Of a stretch of DNA of 64,000 nt, positions 1 to 12,394 are shown one piece after another. The stretch is from Corynespora cassiicola. Taxonomy: Eukaryota; Ascomycota; Dothideomycetes; Pleosporales; Corynesporascaceae. The DNA is taken from positions 992,001-1,056,000 of the forward strand of contig JAEUWY010000020.1 in the NCBI GenBank assembly GCA_022059125.1, written 5' to 3'. The notes under the pieces are model-generated. The model had not been told where the DNA came from. It did no database searches and saw nothing but the letters and a program-made list of their open reading frames with translations. The position numbers and the translations under genes were made by a program. Positions within the stretch are counted from its first letter, which is position 1, and each line of letters starts with the position of its first letter.

Positions 1-1322
1 TTCCATGATATCCGGCTCGAATCGAAATAGGAAGGATGGCCTGTGCGCCGTTGTAGGCCGCGGGATCGGATCTCCGACGTCGTGCTATTCGTCTAAACCT
101 CGTCTCCGCTCACACATCGCATCGCAAGCACACCACCTAATCCACAGCACCTCGATCCGTAGACGTAGACGTAGTGCGTAGTCGTCGTATGAAGAAACAG
201 CAGCAAAGAGTGTCGGGACAAAGGGAAAAAAGCCCCGAATGTGTCACCCCTGATGGGTCCGGGGACCTTTATATATGTATGTAACCCTCCGTCCCCCCTT
301 CCATGTATGACGTGCCACACATGCAGCGCCCCGACCAGCCACGCCTGGAACGAATGCGCAGCTCTTAATTTGACGGAGGTGTGGTTGCGCCTGCGTTTGC
401 GTTTGCGGGAGTCGCCAATGGAATGTGTTGGGCGGGGGAGCGGCTGGAGTCTGGACCCTGGGATGTTAGGGGACAGAGTTGGGCTAGCGGGGCGGGAATG
501 CTGGGACGCAGGGCCAGCTCCGGGTCTGGCTTTTGAGTTCTCGGGATGCGAGTTTGGAACTCTGTATTGAAATTTAGGGACTGGTGTTATATATATGGGC
601 TATTTGGTTGTTAGCCTTGTGTTCTGATGTATTTTCTGGTGTTGATTTCATCGGGTGGTAAGATTCGCGATGTTGGTAGTGTTTCCCTTCTACCCAGGCT
701 AGCCGGACAAATCTCCGGAGGAGAATTTCCCAAAGCAGCTTTTTTGGAAGTTTCAGGTTTAAATATTAGGTACAATCTCTACGGATGGCAATTCGCTCAG
801 GATACAATATATATAAATAGTGGACAAGTCAAATAATGATATCGAGTCTACTACATCATATATATCCAAGGCGCATATAATGATTACATGTCATTAAACA
901 GCTGCTATAAAAAGCTCAACCGGAAATCAAAATTATGAGAGCAAAGAAGCATGTGGCAACTACATATTATCAGACGGCTACTAGCTGTAAACTAATTAGA
1001 TGATTTTATGTTGCCAAATTGAAGGGCATAGAACAGCAACACATAATTAGATGGCTGCTGACTGAAACCTATTTACCAGGATAAGGTCACTTCGAAAATC
1101 ATCACTCTGACCGGTTTTTGCAGGCTGATTTCCTCTTCCATGTCGGTCTGGCGGCCATGATTGGAGGATTTACAACCTCGAACCCAACACGTCACTACGC
1201 TGAACGCGGGGCATTCTCAGCCTTGTCGTTGCTACCATTAAACTTCACCGGACCCTCCTTCCAGCCTGATCACACATTATTCCTCTTCTCTGGTCAATTT
1301 TTCTTCTTTTCACAATGCCGTG
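1..1322. other. Intergenic, no gene recognised
   Basis: Short open frames here have no recognisable domain. The stretch after about 540 turns AT-rich, with several TATATA tracts (near 267-275, 585-595, 807-815 and 860). It probably contains the 5' region of the gene starting at 1323 and the flank of a gene outside the window. Confidence 0.5.
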
Positions 1323-4300
1323 ATGGCGGACCCTGGGAGTATAGTGGGCGTTGTCGCCCTGGCCCTCCAGGTATTCCAGGGTCTATCGGCATATTATTCA
1401 CACTTCAAGGCCCACGATGACGACATCGTAAACTCACTACGACGTATAGAGCGAGTCCAAGGAACCCTCTCTGCTCTAGAAGGTCCTTTGAAAAGTCTTG
1501 AGCTCGATAACGATGTAATTTCCGAGCAAGTCCGCCTTTCGATCGCGGCGTGCGTAGAAGCTTTGAGTCAACTCGAAGAAATGGCGAAGAAGTGTAAAAT
1601 CCAGACAGCCCCAGACAACTTGCATGAAAAGATTCGGCAGATTCGGGACAGAGCGCTGTTTCCTTTGCGGAAGGGTACATTAGAGGATTTGGCGAGATGC
1701 TTGGATAGGTTCCAGGGCAACCTTGATACCGTTATACAAGCCCTTGAACTGCAAGTATAGACCTACTGTCCAGAAGGCCAAGCTAATATGTATCTCCAAA
1801 GTGACGTGCTGATACGTATTGATGAACGAGGCCAGCGACAATCGGCTGCTCTAATGTACCAAACACGGACAATCCGACTTCATCAAGGATACCAAACTGA
1901 GCTTCTTGAATCTATACAAGATTCCTCGGTGCAAGGTCTGAATAACATGTCAGATATATCAAATCAACTTCAAGATATGCAGAAACAGCTCGCACTCTTA
2001 GTGAGTCACGCATGGTCAAGGCACTCACGGACAATGTATCCTAAACAAGTATAGGCCCCTCTTACAAGTCAATGGCAAAATGGACTGGCTATTTCCCCGA
2101 GCGTACTGAGAGAGGGAATAGAGTCCTATTCTGAGCTAAATTCAACGTCGAGAAAAATAGCTAGCAAAGCCCGCAGGTACGATATGACTTCCCTTACTCC
2201 AATTTGGAGGTAGTTAGTCTGTAATGCGCGGACACAAAAAAACAACTGTTCCCGCACAGTTTTTTTTTACTAGGGGCTGAGTAAGAGAGATTTTGATTTC
2301 GTGGATTTGTGCTAACTAGGTCTTTACAACAGACATTGTCGTTGCCCTCGAATAGACTCTCCGCGAGCTCATGCAAGGGGATTTCTATCCGTTTTTTGGC
2401 GACAACAGAATTCCCATGACAAAACATGCCCTCTTTATCAGAAAAATCATCAGATCGGCTTTTTGGGGGCTCGATTGAAATTTTGTCGTCAATTCTTTGT
2501 CCATGTCGTTGAGTTCCAGGTCACTTGCAGTCGCGGTGCTGGTGGATCGACCATCGCTTCCACTTTACGTTATCAGAACCGGATCTCTAATCCATTGAGC
2601 CGTGAAGTATATCGCCTCAGCTGGAATGCGTATTTTGGCATTCAGCAAAGCGTCTTCGAAACTCGTGATGTATTTACATCATTGAAAAAAGATATACTTA
2701 AGTGCTTCAATAGTGGAACATCGAACCCTACAGATATAACAGAAGATGGCTTAACGTATATTCATGTCAGTCTAAATATTGTTTCAAATTCAAGACAATC
2801 TAATGCTCGATACAGCATTTTAGCGCGATGTTTTGGTCTCGTACACGAAAATTCGATGCCGGGGACATTCTAGATTTTCTCGGTTTCTTGATTGATGTTG
2901 GTGTTCCCGTTGAGCAAGGGCCTTGGTAAGTCATATGTCCCCCTTTATTAGACAGTGGACAGGCTCTTAAAAGGCAACTTTCAGCGAAATTGTCAGGGAA
3001 ACTACATCAGATTGTGTTTTCTGGGCAGATTTGACATGGCCGTAGTTCTTAATTAGATTACTGACTCTATCAAGGTCACCTTTGAACAGATTGCTTGAAG
3101 TTGATTACATTGATCGCAAAAGCGGAATTGAATCCATCAGCTCTTATATGATCGACCAGGGGTTTTCTTTCCGTTATGCGCAGAAAATTTTCGAAGAGAG
3201 TACATGGAATTACCACCTGCCTGAAATGATTACCTTCGGAAATATAGCAGAGAGTAAGTTCTACGGTGGCTCCCTTCATCGGTTGTGTTTGTTAAATAGG
3301 TACTGCAGCTTACGTTGGCGATCCATGCATTTCTGCAATCCTTCATCGATCTTCTTCTAAATTGCTGGACATACTAGGGAAAGAATACAAGTCACCGCCT
3401 CATGATGTTATAGTGTCGTATTTCCATTCTGTATACGATTGGCCCGAAGGACTTCGGATACTTTCCTCCAAATTCTCCGGCTGGTTATCCTCTGGAAAAC
3501 ACACAGAAAAAGTTTGGACCGCCTTTGTGCAGAGGCATGAGATTGAATCTCTCAGAATCTTATTGGCCTCGGGGCTTCGATTAAACAACAAGATGTGGAG
3601 CAGCTGCGTTATATCCGGATTCAGCGAGTGTATCAACCTTGCGCTTGACACAATTGTCTCGGATTGCAAAAAGCCGCCAACGAATCGCAAGCACTTTACT
3701 CGTGACTTCGACCCAAATCTATTACTTCACTGTGCCTATCTTGATTGCCACACGGCTGAAAAGGTATTTGCTGCTAATATCCAGGGTCTCAGCATCGAGA
3801 CAAAAGTCAAAATCGAAGACATCGATACTGGCGGCTATGTTGCACCTATGTTTCACGGGAAGTTCTTTAGTGATCCCGATACAGGCTCGGCCCTTGCATA
3901 TGCCGAGGAGTACACTCCGATATTTCGACATGCTCTAGAACTTCTTTCGACACATAGTTACGATCATATACTATCCACAATGAAACTTTTGGAATGGCTT
4001 GTCGGGAAGGGAGCCCGATACAGCTGGATCGAGCCTTGGACCAGTACCACACCAGCACATCTCATCGGAACATACTTTTTAAGCCAGGTTTTCGCCGAAG
4101 ATTGGAATACGGAAAATCCCTATTACTCGCCCAAAATGGTGTTGGAAGAACTCTCGAATTTTCTTCTGGACAAGGACCACTCGGCACTTTTCTATTTACG
4201 TACGGTGTCTATGGATCATAACGATAACTGTAATTGTGCCTGTTCCCAATCTGGATGCATACCAATAATTGGAGCGGTGAAAGTGGTTCCATGGTCACCT

Positions 4301-4828
4301 GACCCAGAGAAGCCAACAATTTTGCAGGAAGTTCTTTACAAAGCCTTGCAGGTAATAGAAGAACCACTGTCAAGATCCTCCTCTAGACGTAGCGCTGTAA
4401 CTCGAACCATTACATTCGAAAGGCTTGGAATCCAACACACTTGTCATGATGTCTTCATTGGAGAGGATTACCACTGGCGACCTGGTTACTACGAAGCGCC
4501 CCATGGCTATGAAACCCGCGATGAGAGAATGACCCGGCGCCAAGAAGAGACCTCCGAACTCCATGAAGAAGACAGTGAGCTCATCAACCGACTTGAAGAT
4601 CTCATGATCGAATTCGAAGCCAAGCTTGCGGACCACACCGGAACCTTTGTCGAATTCTTCTCTGGGTACTGGACCGCGCGGATGAACGAAGTAGACGAAG
4701 AGCTTTCAATTGTCACCGAAGAGCACAAGCAAGCCATCAGAGAAGCTGGCGTGGTTATTTGTCCAACATTCGGGCCTGAACTTCCACCTGATTGGGAGGA
4801 GCGGAACCGAGTGATAGAGGTCGAATAG
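1323..4828 (+). CDS. Helo-like N-terminal (STAND-associated) fungal protein with Cys-rich motif, multi-exon
   Basis: The first exon starts at ATG 1323 and reads as the fungal Helo-like/STAND N-terminal domain: MADPGSIVGVVALALQVFQG, then amphipathic helices. Reading frames on one strand continue this family in order. Exon 1 is 1323-1754. The second coding block begins near 1836. A block ends near 2176 (SKARR). The next starts near 2332 with a CRCP motif followed by HDKTCPLYQ, GARLKFCRQF and a GAGGSTIAS stretch. Further blocks lie near 2850-2930 and 3082-3256. The last long exon runs from about 3300 to the stop at 4828 and carries a C-x-C-x-C-x4-C motif (CNCACSQSGC, codons near 4230-4260). I recognise this layout from many uncharacterised Pezizomycotina proteins, often with ankyrin-like middle parts. 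I see no NACHT or NB-ARC P-loop. Function is unknown; the N-terminal domain family is linked to signalling and incompatibility proteins. Inner exon borders are approximate. Confidence 0.7.
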
Positions 4829-5710
4829 TGATTGTTGAGTAGCATGATTGTTCTCTATGTTGTTTCTTTATCTGAGTTCGTTCCCTGGAGACCGTTTTCA
4901 TGGCGTTTGGAATGCTTTTGTTGTTGTGATGTTTCCTAGATAATTTCCCAGTGTAACGTGTTTTATTAAACCTACTATGCTCTACAACCCCATCTGTCTA
5001 AATGGTCGCCTGCACTTCTAGCGTACCACAACGAGAATTGAAAGATGATGATTGACAAGGCTATTCCACATATCATAGCCATCCAAATCTCACCACACCT
5101 TATATTTCAAAAACAGCCAAACACAATTCCAAATATAACAAAACATCTACGCCACCTCACATGATCACCACCATCTCCACATAACCTAAACAATCGAACA
5201 AATGAGCGTCATGAACCAAAAAACCACCAAACACAAAGAAAAAACACAACAGCAACAAAGAAAAGCAGCATCAGGCCAACGGAAAGCGGGACGGAGGGGG
5301 TATCTTCCTGAGCACCGCCAGAGCGCCACCTCGAGAACCGCAAACACCCCGCCATGCAAAGAGAAGCCCAAATTGACCACCCAGCCAGCCAGCCACCCAT
5401 CCATCAACTGCCATGTTAATCAATCAATCAATGAATCAATCAAGTCAGTCAGTCAGTATCATACATGTCGAGAATAGGAAAGCGGCAAGGGAATAGAACC
5501 AACAAAGAAAAGGAAAAAAAGGAGAATCCCCGTCATCGTAGTCGTACAGCCACTTCAATGGTGGAGGGATGTCAAGGTCAATAAGGCATCCCACCAACCA
5601 GTGCACCCCTGAAACAAAAAAAAAGGGAAAAAGATAGGGGGTAGGAGGATTTTCGAAACAGCCCATCGGACCGTCCAAAATCACTGTGAATCTTCCCATC
5701 CAACGCAATC
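4829..5710. other. Intergenic between convergent genes
   Basis: This is the 3' flank of the Helo-like gene and of the AAA ATPase gene on the other strand. It is A-rich on the + strand and holds a tetranucleotide repeat near 5418-5457. No coding signal is seen. Confidence 0.5.
5418..5457. repeat. Tetranucleotide repeat (AATC)n/(AGTC)n
   Basis: About 40 bases of AATC units that turn into AGTC units, read directly. It lies in the shared 3' flank of two convergent genes. Confidence 0.9.
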
Positions 5711-7570
5711 CTACTCATCCTCTCCGTCATCACCCCCCTTCTCCCCCTCGACAGCCTCAATCTCCACCGCCCGATCCACATTCCCGCTGACATCCCTAGT
5801 CGTAATCTTGTATTTGCCACCCTCCCACAAGTCCTTGAGGGTGAGCTCCTTGGTGCGGCCCAAGGACTCGATGTCTCCGATGCGGTCCAGGGTGGCCTCG
5901 AGGAACTTCTCGAAGCCGGGCTCGGAGCAGACCTCCTTGAAGGCGCGCTGCATGGGGACGCTGTCCGCACGCACCATGGCATTGGAGTCGATTGCGAAGA
6001 TGGAGAGCTCGTGGTGGTGGCGGATGAAGTCTGCGCGAGTCATGATGTAGCGGGCGCGGTGAAGGGGGAACTGTGGGAGTATGTGGCCCTTTTCGGGGTC
6101 GTAGACGTTGTCCATTTCTTCGGCTTCTTTGACGAGGGCGTAGGCTAGGACCATGGCGGTGGACTATGGTAAGGTTAGTTGAGTTTGTGCTGGGATGGGG
6201 GTTTCTGGGGCGGGTTGGTGGAGACGTACAGCGTATTTTTGCTGGTCCATCACGTCGTCGTCCATTTCCTCGCCGAGGATACCGCAGTTGTTGAGGAACC
6301 ACGTCTTCTCCATGCGGCAGATGCGATCACACATTCCTATCATGTTATCGGATTTGGCCACACGGTTCAGGAACGTGAGACGCCCGCCAATCTTGTCGTA
6401 TACCTCTTCGAGAACGCTTCTTGGAGTCACTTCCTTCCAGTACTTCATGCGGTAGTTCCTCAGCGCCTGGATTGCTCGTTCCTTGGGCAGGTCGCCGACC
6501 TGAATCACTTCCATCCGCGTGGCATGCTGCTTGAGGCGCTCGTAGACCCAGTACTTGTCCGAGTTGATGATGACCGTTGCCAAATTCGATGCCGCCCATT
6601 GCTCTGACCGCTGCTGGATCAGCTCAATCAGGTCCCGGCCATTCTCATCATCTCTGATGAGATGGGCCTGGTTGATGATGAGAATCAAGGGCCTTCCAAT
6701 CTTGGCGCGCCTCCTCAAAGCCACTTTCTCAAGCTTATTGAAGGCGCGCTCAATGTCCAACAGGGCTGACGCGTCACGGGGCCCACGGATGGAGAATAGC
6801 GCTCCAATGTTGTCCTCGTGAAACTCAAAGTCCAAACAGCGGCCCAGCCGGATCCGGAATATTTCTGGGTCAGCGTGCGCCTCACACATTGCTACCCCTT
6901 CCCCCTCGATCTTGGACATGGCATCGATCAACATGGAGCTCTTTCCCGTGCCTTTTTCGCCCGTGATTAGATAGTAGCGCCCCTTCTCTTTCCCGCTGAT
7001 GATGTTGTCAATCCTCTGCTGCTCCTGGCGCGGGATCCATCGGTCATAGTCGCTCTCGTCACTCACTCCAGGGTGGTGGACTTCCTTGCCGCTGGCGGCG
7101 AGGTCGAGAACGGGGTCCCCAGGGCGGAATGCATTTTCCATCTTCTCCAGCACCATGTACTTGTAGTACCGGGTGTAGCTGTAACCGACCAGGCCCAGGA
7201 TGAAGATGGAGGCTCCGGTGGTGGCTGCAGACTCGAACATCTTGAAGGCGGTGCCCTTCCATTTGGACTCTTTAGACTTGGAGTGCCCGCTGCTCCTGCC
7301 ATCCTCCTCCTCCTCTTCGTGGGCGTGCTCGGTGGCATCGTCGACGGGATTTGGGGTATCGTTCCCCGGTGTGGGGGGCCCGGACTGGCCAGTCAGAGTG
7401 CGCGCATGCAGGCGATGGTAGGGCGAGGGGATCGCGGTGACAGGGCCGGCCTGCTTTGCGAGGAAGGGGTGCGGACGGGGGCATTGGACGGCAGCGTGGG
7501 CGTAGGACCGGGCAATGGCTGACCTGAGGACAGGCCGCAGCATTAACATTATGGGCGACTTGTGCGGCAA
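5711..7570 (-). CDS. Mitochondrial AAA-type ATPase with C-terminal winged-helix region (fungal)
   Basis: Two exons, 7570-6230 and 6163-5711, separated by a 66-base intron with GTACGT donor and CATAG acceptor, give 597 residues. The N-terminus is basic and Arg/Ala/Ser-rich, like a mitochondrial presequence. An acidic low-complexity linker (about 78-100) is followed by a hydrophobic segment near 115-133, so it is probably anchored in the inner membrane. The Walker A motif GEKGTGKS is at 204-211. The strand where Walker B is expected (LILIINQAH, 295-303) has Asn-Gln instead of Asp-Glu. The second exon encodes the C-terminal part, ending in an acidic tail. Fungal relatives are annotated as AAA proteins with a C-terminal winged helix; the substrate is unknown. 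It is divergent from CLU1, another gene linked to mitochondria. Confidence 0.8.
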
Positions 7571-8343
7571 CGGCCCGCGTCAGGCGTGTCGCGTGAGGAC
7601 AACGTGTCGGCTATTAGCACGTCCTAGACGCAGCAGCGAGCTCGACGAGGAAACGTGAAACAAAAGACGGACATGCGCGAGGAACGAGAGCGACAGAGAT
7701 GCGGCGGGAGCTGGAGACGGGCCCGCAGAGGGTGATTTGGCCGACTGTTATGACGGAGGACGAGATTTCAGGAGCGGTTTGGCGTGCGGCCAGTGCGGCG
7801 CCATTAGTCCCCGAGCGCGCTGAAGAGGGACATGGGCGGGCGCAGCTGCACGGCGAGGGGCGCGATGCGGTGAGGGTGGTGACGAGAGGAAGTGGGCGAG
7901 GGAGCTGGCAACACCAGGCCAGTGCCCGCCAACGCAAAGCAATGGCAGCGCAGCGCAGCGCAGCGCAGCGCGGCGGATTGGGGGAGCCGGAAAGGAAGGC
8001 ACTGGGAGCCCCAGCCCTGCCGGCTTGGAGGAGCTTGTCGTGGGCTGCCCGCAGAATCCCGAGGAAGAGCCAGGCCGGGTATGCGTTTCGTGCTTTTCGG
8101 CTTAGCGGGTCTGCCCGGCGCCTTGGGTGCGAAAAAAGTTTTGGAGACAGCGCAGACGTGCCTTCACCCCCATTCCCATCATCTTCGAGCCCGCCACTGT
8201 ACATTAATGCGCCTTTTTTGTATATTCTCTTCTCAGCCGCAAGCCGTTCCTTCTTTTCCAGCTGTGCTTTCTGAGTTGTAATTATATACCCCCGCAATCC
8301 CTCCGCCCACGTCCCTCCCGACTGCATCCCGCACGCCGTCATC
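7571..8343. promoter_or_regulatory. Divergent intergenic region between AAA ATPase and CLU1
   Basis: 773 bases separate the two start codons. The region is GC-rich and holds a GCAGC-type pentamer tract at 7945-7970. A TATATA element near 8283-8289 lies about 55-60 bases upstream of the CLU1 ATG. It must contain the promoters of both genes, but no specific factor site can be assigned. Long frames on both strands are compositional artefacts. Confidence 0.5.
7945..7970. repeat. (GCAGC)n pentamer tract
   Basis: Five consecutive GCAGC units are read directly, in the divergent promoter region of the AAA ATPase and CLU1 genes. Confidence 0.85.
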
Positions 8344-11300
8344 ATGGCCGCTAGCAGCGACGCTTCCAAATCTGGTGAGCTCCCAACCCCAGGTCTTGGG
8401 GGGCGACGTCGCCTCCCGCAGGCGCCCCAGTCCCCCCCGCCGTCAATCCTCCGGCATCGTCATCATGGCTAACCACCGGCTCCCGCCAGACGTCGCCCAG
8501 ACGCCCGCCGCCGAGCAGCCCGTCGACGGCCAGGGCCCCGTGGCCGACGACGACGCCGCCGCCAATGGCCACCCGGAGAGTGAGTGCTGTGCCCACGGCC
8601 ATGCTGGCATCCCCAATTGGAGCTGACCCGCCCGCAGACATCTTCCAGGTCACCGTCAAGCTGCCCCATGCGCCCTACGAGACGCAGATCATGGTACGTG
8701 GAGCTCCCCCGAGCACACCGCACCCGAACACGCCAGGAAGGCTAACACATGGCAGCTCTCGACGCAGGAGCAGGTGCAGGACCTCCGCCAGGGCATCATC
8801 GAGACGCCGCAGACGTTCCAGTACTCGTGCTTCCACCTCGAGCACGAGGGCAAGCGCATCAACGACTTCGTCGAGCTGTCCGAGGTGCCCGGCCTCAAGG
8901 CCGACTCGGTCCTCACCCTCGTCGAGGACCCCTACACCGAGAAGGAGGCCCGCATGCACGTCATCCGCGTGCGCGAGCTGGTTGGCGCTGCTGGCGACCG
9001 CACCGACGCCCTCCACGGCGTCATGGCTGGTCTGTCGTTGCACGACACCATCGGACTGGACGAGTCGGGCAAGCCCAAGGAGGACGGCCCCGAGCAGTCT
9101 CCCCTCTCAGACTACGACTTCCAGGCTGCTGGCGCAGTGAAGAAGCTGCTGCCTCCGCCCCAGGAGCCCGCCCCCAAGACCATCAAGTCCATCTCCGTGT
9201 CGCCATGGAACCCCCCGCCATACCACCTGCGCCAGAAGGGCCACCTCCTTTACCTGTTGGTCACCACCAACGAGGGCGAGCAGCACCAGGTCACCTCCCA
9301 CGTCGGCGGTTTCTACGTCAACAAGTCGTCCAACGCAAAGTTTGATCCCTTCCCCCGCCAGGCCCCCAAGGCCCACTCGGCTCATTCGCTTCTCACGCTT
9401 CTTGAAGACATTTCGCCATCATTTTCCTCTTCATTTAAGGCCCTCCTCGAGCACAACTCCAAGAGGGAACTGCTCACCTTCTTCCAGCTCTCCAACGCCA
9501 TCCCCGCCAACCCATGGCTGGTCCCGCCGCCAAACTCCTCGCACACCACACACCAGGCTGATTTGGCGCGGACACAGGAGAGCTACCTGATTGCAGGCGT
9601 GGAGAACACCGAGACCCTTCGCGATTGGAACGAGGAATTCCAGTCCACTCGCGAGATGCCCAAGGATGCCGTGCAGGATCGCGTCTTCCGGGAGCGTTTG
9701 ACTTCGAAGCTTTTTGCCGACTACAATGATGCGGCCACGCGCGGTGCCATGCTTGTCGCCCGCGGCGAGATTGCCCCTCTCAACCCCACCGAGGCCAAGG
9801 ACGCGCAGATTTTCGTTTACAACAACATCTTCTACTCGTTCGGAGCCGACGGTGTGGGCACTTTCAGCACCGAGGGTGGAGACGAGGCCGCTCGCGTTGC
9901 CGTTGGCAAGGACGTTGTCGGTGTGCGTGCCGTCAACAACCTCGACATCCAGGGTCTCTTCACCTCGGGAACCGTGGTTGTTGATTACCTCGGAAAGCGT
10001 ATCGTCGGACAGAGCATTGTCCCTGGTATCTTCAAGCAGCGGGATCCCGGAGAGCACCAGATCGACTACGGCGCGGTCGAGGGCAAGGACATTGTGGCCG
10101 ACGACAAGTCTTTCGTTCCCCTCTTCGAGACGCTGTCCAAGGCCTTGCGCGTGAAGAAGCACCCAGTGTGGGACAAGGACAATGTTCGCCACGAGTTGGA
10201 GGGCAGTGTGGAGACCAAGGGTCTCATCGGTACCGATGGAAGGCGCTACGCCTTGGATCTGTACCGCCTCACTCCCCTCGACGTCTCGTGGGTCGAGCAG
10301 CACTGGAGTGAGCCAAACGAGGACGGCAAGCCCAAGTCTGCTGACAAGGACTACCCTCACCGTATGGCCACCCTCCGTCCCGAGCTCGTTGAGTCCTACG
10401 GTCGTCTCAAGCTTCGCGAGTACGTCAAGAACGAACTTGCCAAGAAGGCCGAAAAGGGCGAGAAGGCGAAGTCTGAGGCCAAGGAGGAATCCACTGAGTC
10501 CAAGGACGACAAGGAGGAGTCCAAGGACGAGGCTGAGGCCGAGGAGCAGGAGCGTGTTGACATTTCTGGTTTCCAGTTTGCACTGAACCCGGATGTCTTC
10601 TGCGGCCAGCACCCCCAGTCCGATGAGGACAAGGAGGAGTGGGCAAAGGATGAGGCTGAGGTCCGAGCTGCTTGTGACCACCTCTTGACTGAGGTCATCC
10701 CCCGCCTGATCCAGGAGTTGAAGGAGGGCGACGTTGGATTCCCAATGGACGGCCAGTCTTTGAGCCTGCTGCTCCACAAGCGTGGTGTGAACATCCGTTA
10801 CTTGGGCAAGGTCGCTGAGCTTGCCGACCAGGAGGACCCTCGCCTCCAGGCTTTGAAGCGTCTTGCTGTCCAGGAGATGATCACACGTGGCTTCAAACAC
10901 TTTGCTAACTCCAAGTTGCGCAATGTCGCTGCGCCATTCACCGCTGCTTGCGTTGCTCACCTCCTCAACTGCCTCCTCGGCAGCGAGGTGAATGCCAAGC
11001 CTGTGGCCGAGAGCGACGCTTCGCTCAAGACCATGTACCCCGAGTCGGACTTTAGCTTCGAGAAGCTCACTCCCGAGACTCTGAAGAAGGAGATCCTGGC
11101 TCAGGTAGCCCTAAGGTACCGCTACAACCTGGACAAGACTTGGTTTGAGCCCAGCAAGCGCATGCAGCTCCTCCGTGAAGTGTCCCTGAAATTGGGTCTT
11201 CAGTTGGAGAGCAAGGAGTATGCATTCACCAAGGAGGCCGCTGCCAATGGCACTGCCCCCGAGGCAACTGCTGCGCCCGCGACCAACGGAAACGCAACCA

Positions 11301-12394
11301 CTTCAAGCAAGAAGAAGAAGAACAAGAACACTACCCCGCCTCGTGCGGAGAGCCCTGCTGTCTCGCTTCCTGTCCAGACTTTCCATGCCGACAATGTCCT
11401 GAACATTGTCCCGGTCGTCAAGGAGGCTTCGCCCAAGAGTCTTCTCGCCGAGGAGGCTCTGGAGGCTGGCCGCATGTCTGTCGCACAGAACCAGAAAGAA
11501 CTCGGCCAGGAGCTTCTCCTTGAGTCTCTCTCCCTGCACGAGCAAATCTATGGTGTACTCCACCCAGAGGTCGCCAGAGTGTACCACACCCTCTCCAACC
11601 TTCTCTTCAACCTGGAGGACAAGGCCTCCGCGCTTGAGCTGGCACACAAGGCTGTCATCGTGTCGGAGCGCACTCTCGGTGTGGATCACCCCGATACTGT
11701 TTTGAACTACCTCAACTTGGCGCTGTTCGAGCATGCTGTGGGTAACACCAAGGCTGCGCTCACCTACGTCCGTCACGCGCTTGAGCTGTGGAAGATCATC
11801 TACGGTCCTGACCACCCAGACTCCATCACCACCATCAACAACGCTGCTGTGATGCTACAGTCGATGAAGCTCTACCACGAATCTCGTGTCTGGTTCGACG
11901 CTTCGCTCAACATCTGCGAGGAGGTGTCGGGCAAGAACTCGATCAACACTGCCACTCTGCTCTTCCAGCTTTCCCAGGCACTAGCGCTTGACAGGGACAT
12001 GCGCGGTGCCGTTAACCGCATGCGAGAGTCGTATAACATCTTCAACACTGTTCTCGGACCAGAGGATCGCAATACGAAGGAGGCGGAGAACTGGCTCGAG
12101 CAGCTCACGCAAAGCGCGGTTACACAAGCCAAGCAGCAGCAGATTCAAGAATTGGCCAAGGGCCGTCTTCGCCGCGTGCAGATTGGCAGGAACACCCTGC
12201 GGCCCCAGGCTTCCATCGGCCAGACGGTCGAGTCGGCCGCTGCGCCCAGACAACGCCCTGGCGCAGGCCGTGTGGACCAGCGCAGCATCGACGAGCTCCT
12301 CCGCTACATTGAGGGCGATTCAGCAAAGACTACGCCCAAGAAGCGCGGACCCACGACCAACCCCAAGCGGAGGACGCAAAAACCCTCTGCTTAA
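8344..12394 (+). CDS. CLU1: Clustered mitochondria protein (CLU1/clueless, eIF3-associated p135)
   Basis: Four exons, 8344-8374, 8490-8579, 8638-8693 and 8756-12394, give 1271 residues, the usual family length. The first three exons are short and phase-consistent. They rebuild the conserved N-terminal CLU beta-grasp segment (FQVTVKLPHAPYETQIM) that runs into STQEQVQDLRQGIIE in exon 4. The CLU domain follows in the first half. A charged Lys/Glu-rich linker lies near residues 615-665, the p135-like region follows, and a Lys-rich spacer lies near 910. TPR repeats occupy roughly 950-1195 (for example EQIYGVLHPEVARVYHTLSN). CLU proteins are cytosolic, bind mRNAs of nuclear-encoded mitochondrial proteins and keep mitochondria distributed; the yeast protein copurifies with eIF3. 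The strong third-position GC bias produces long antisense open frames that I do not treat as genes. Confidence 0.95.

Noticed and set aside
7614..8369. 251-codon minus frame and 191-codon plus frame upstream of CLU1
   Set aside because: They overlap each other and the CLU1 start and translate to Ala/Arg/Ser-rich sequence from the GCAGC tract.
9431..10960. 509-codon open frame antisense to CLU1
   Set aside because: It lies wholly within the CLU1 exon on the other strand. The strong third-position G/C bias of CLU1 removes stops from this frame; the translation is Leu/Val-rich without domains.
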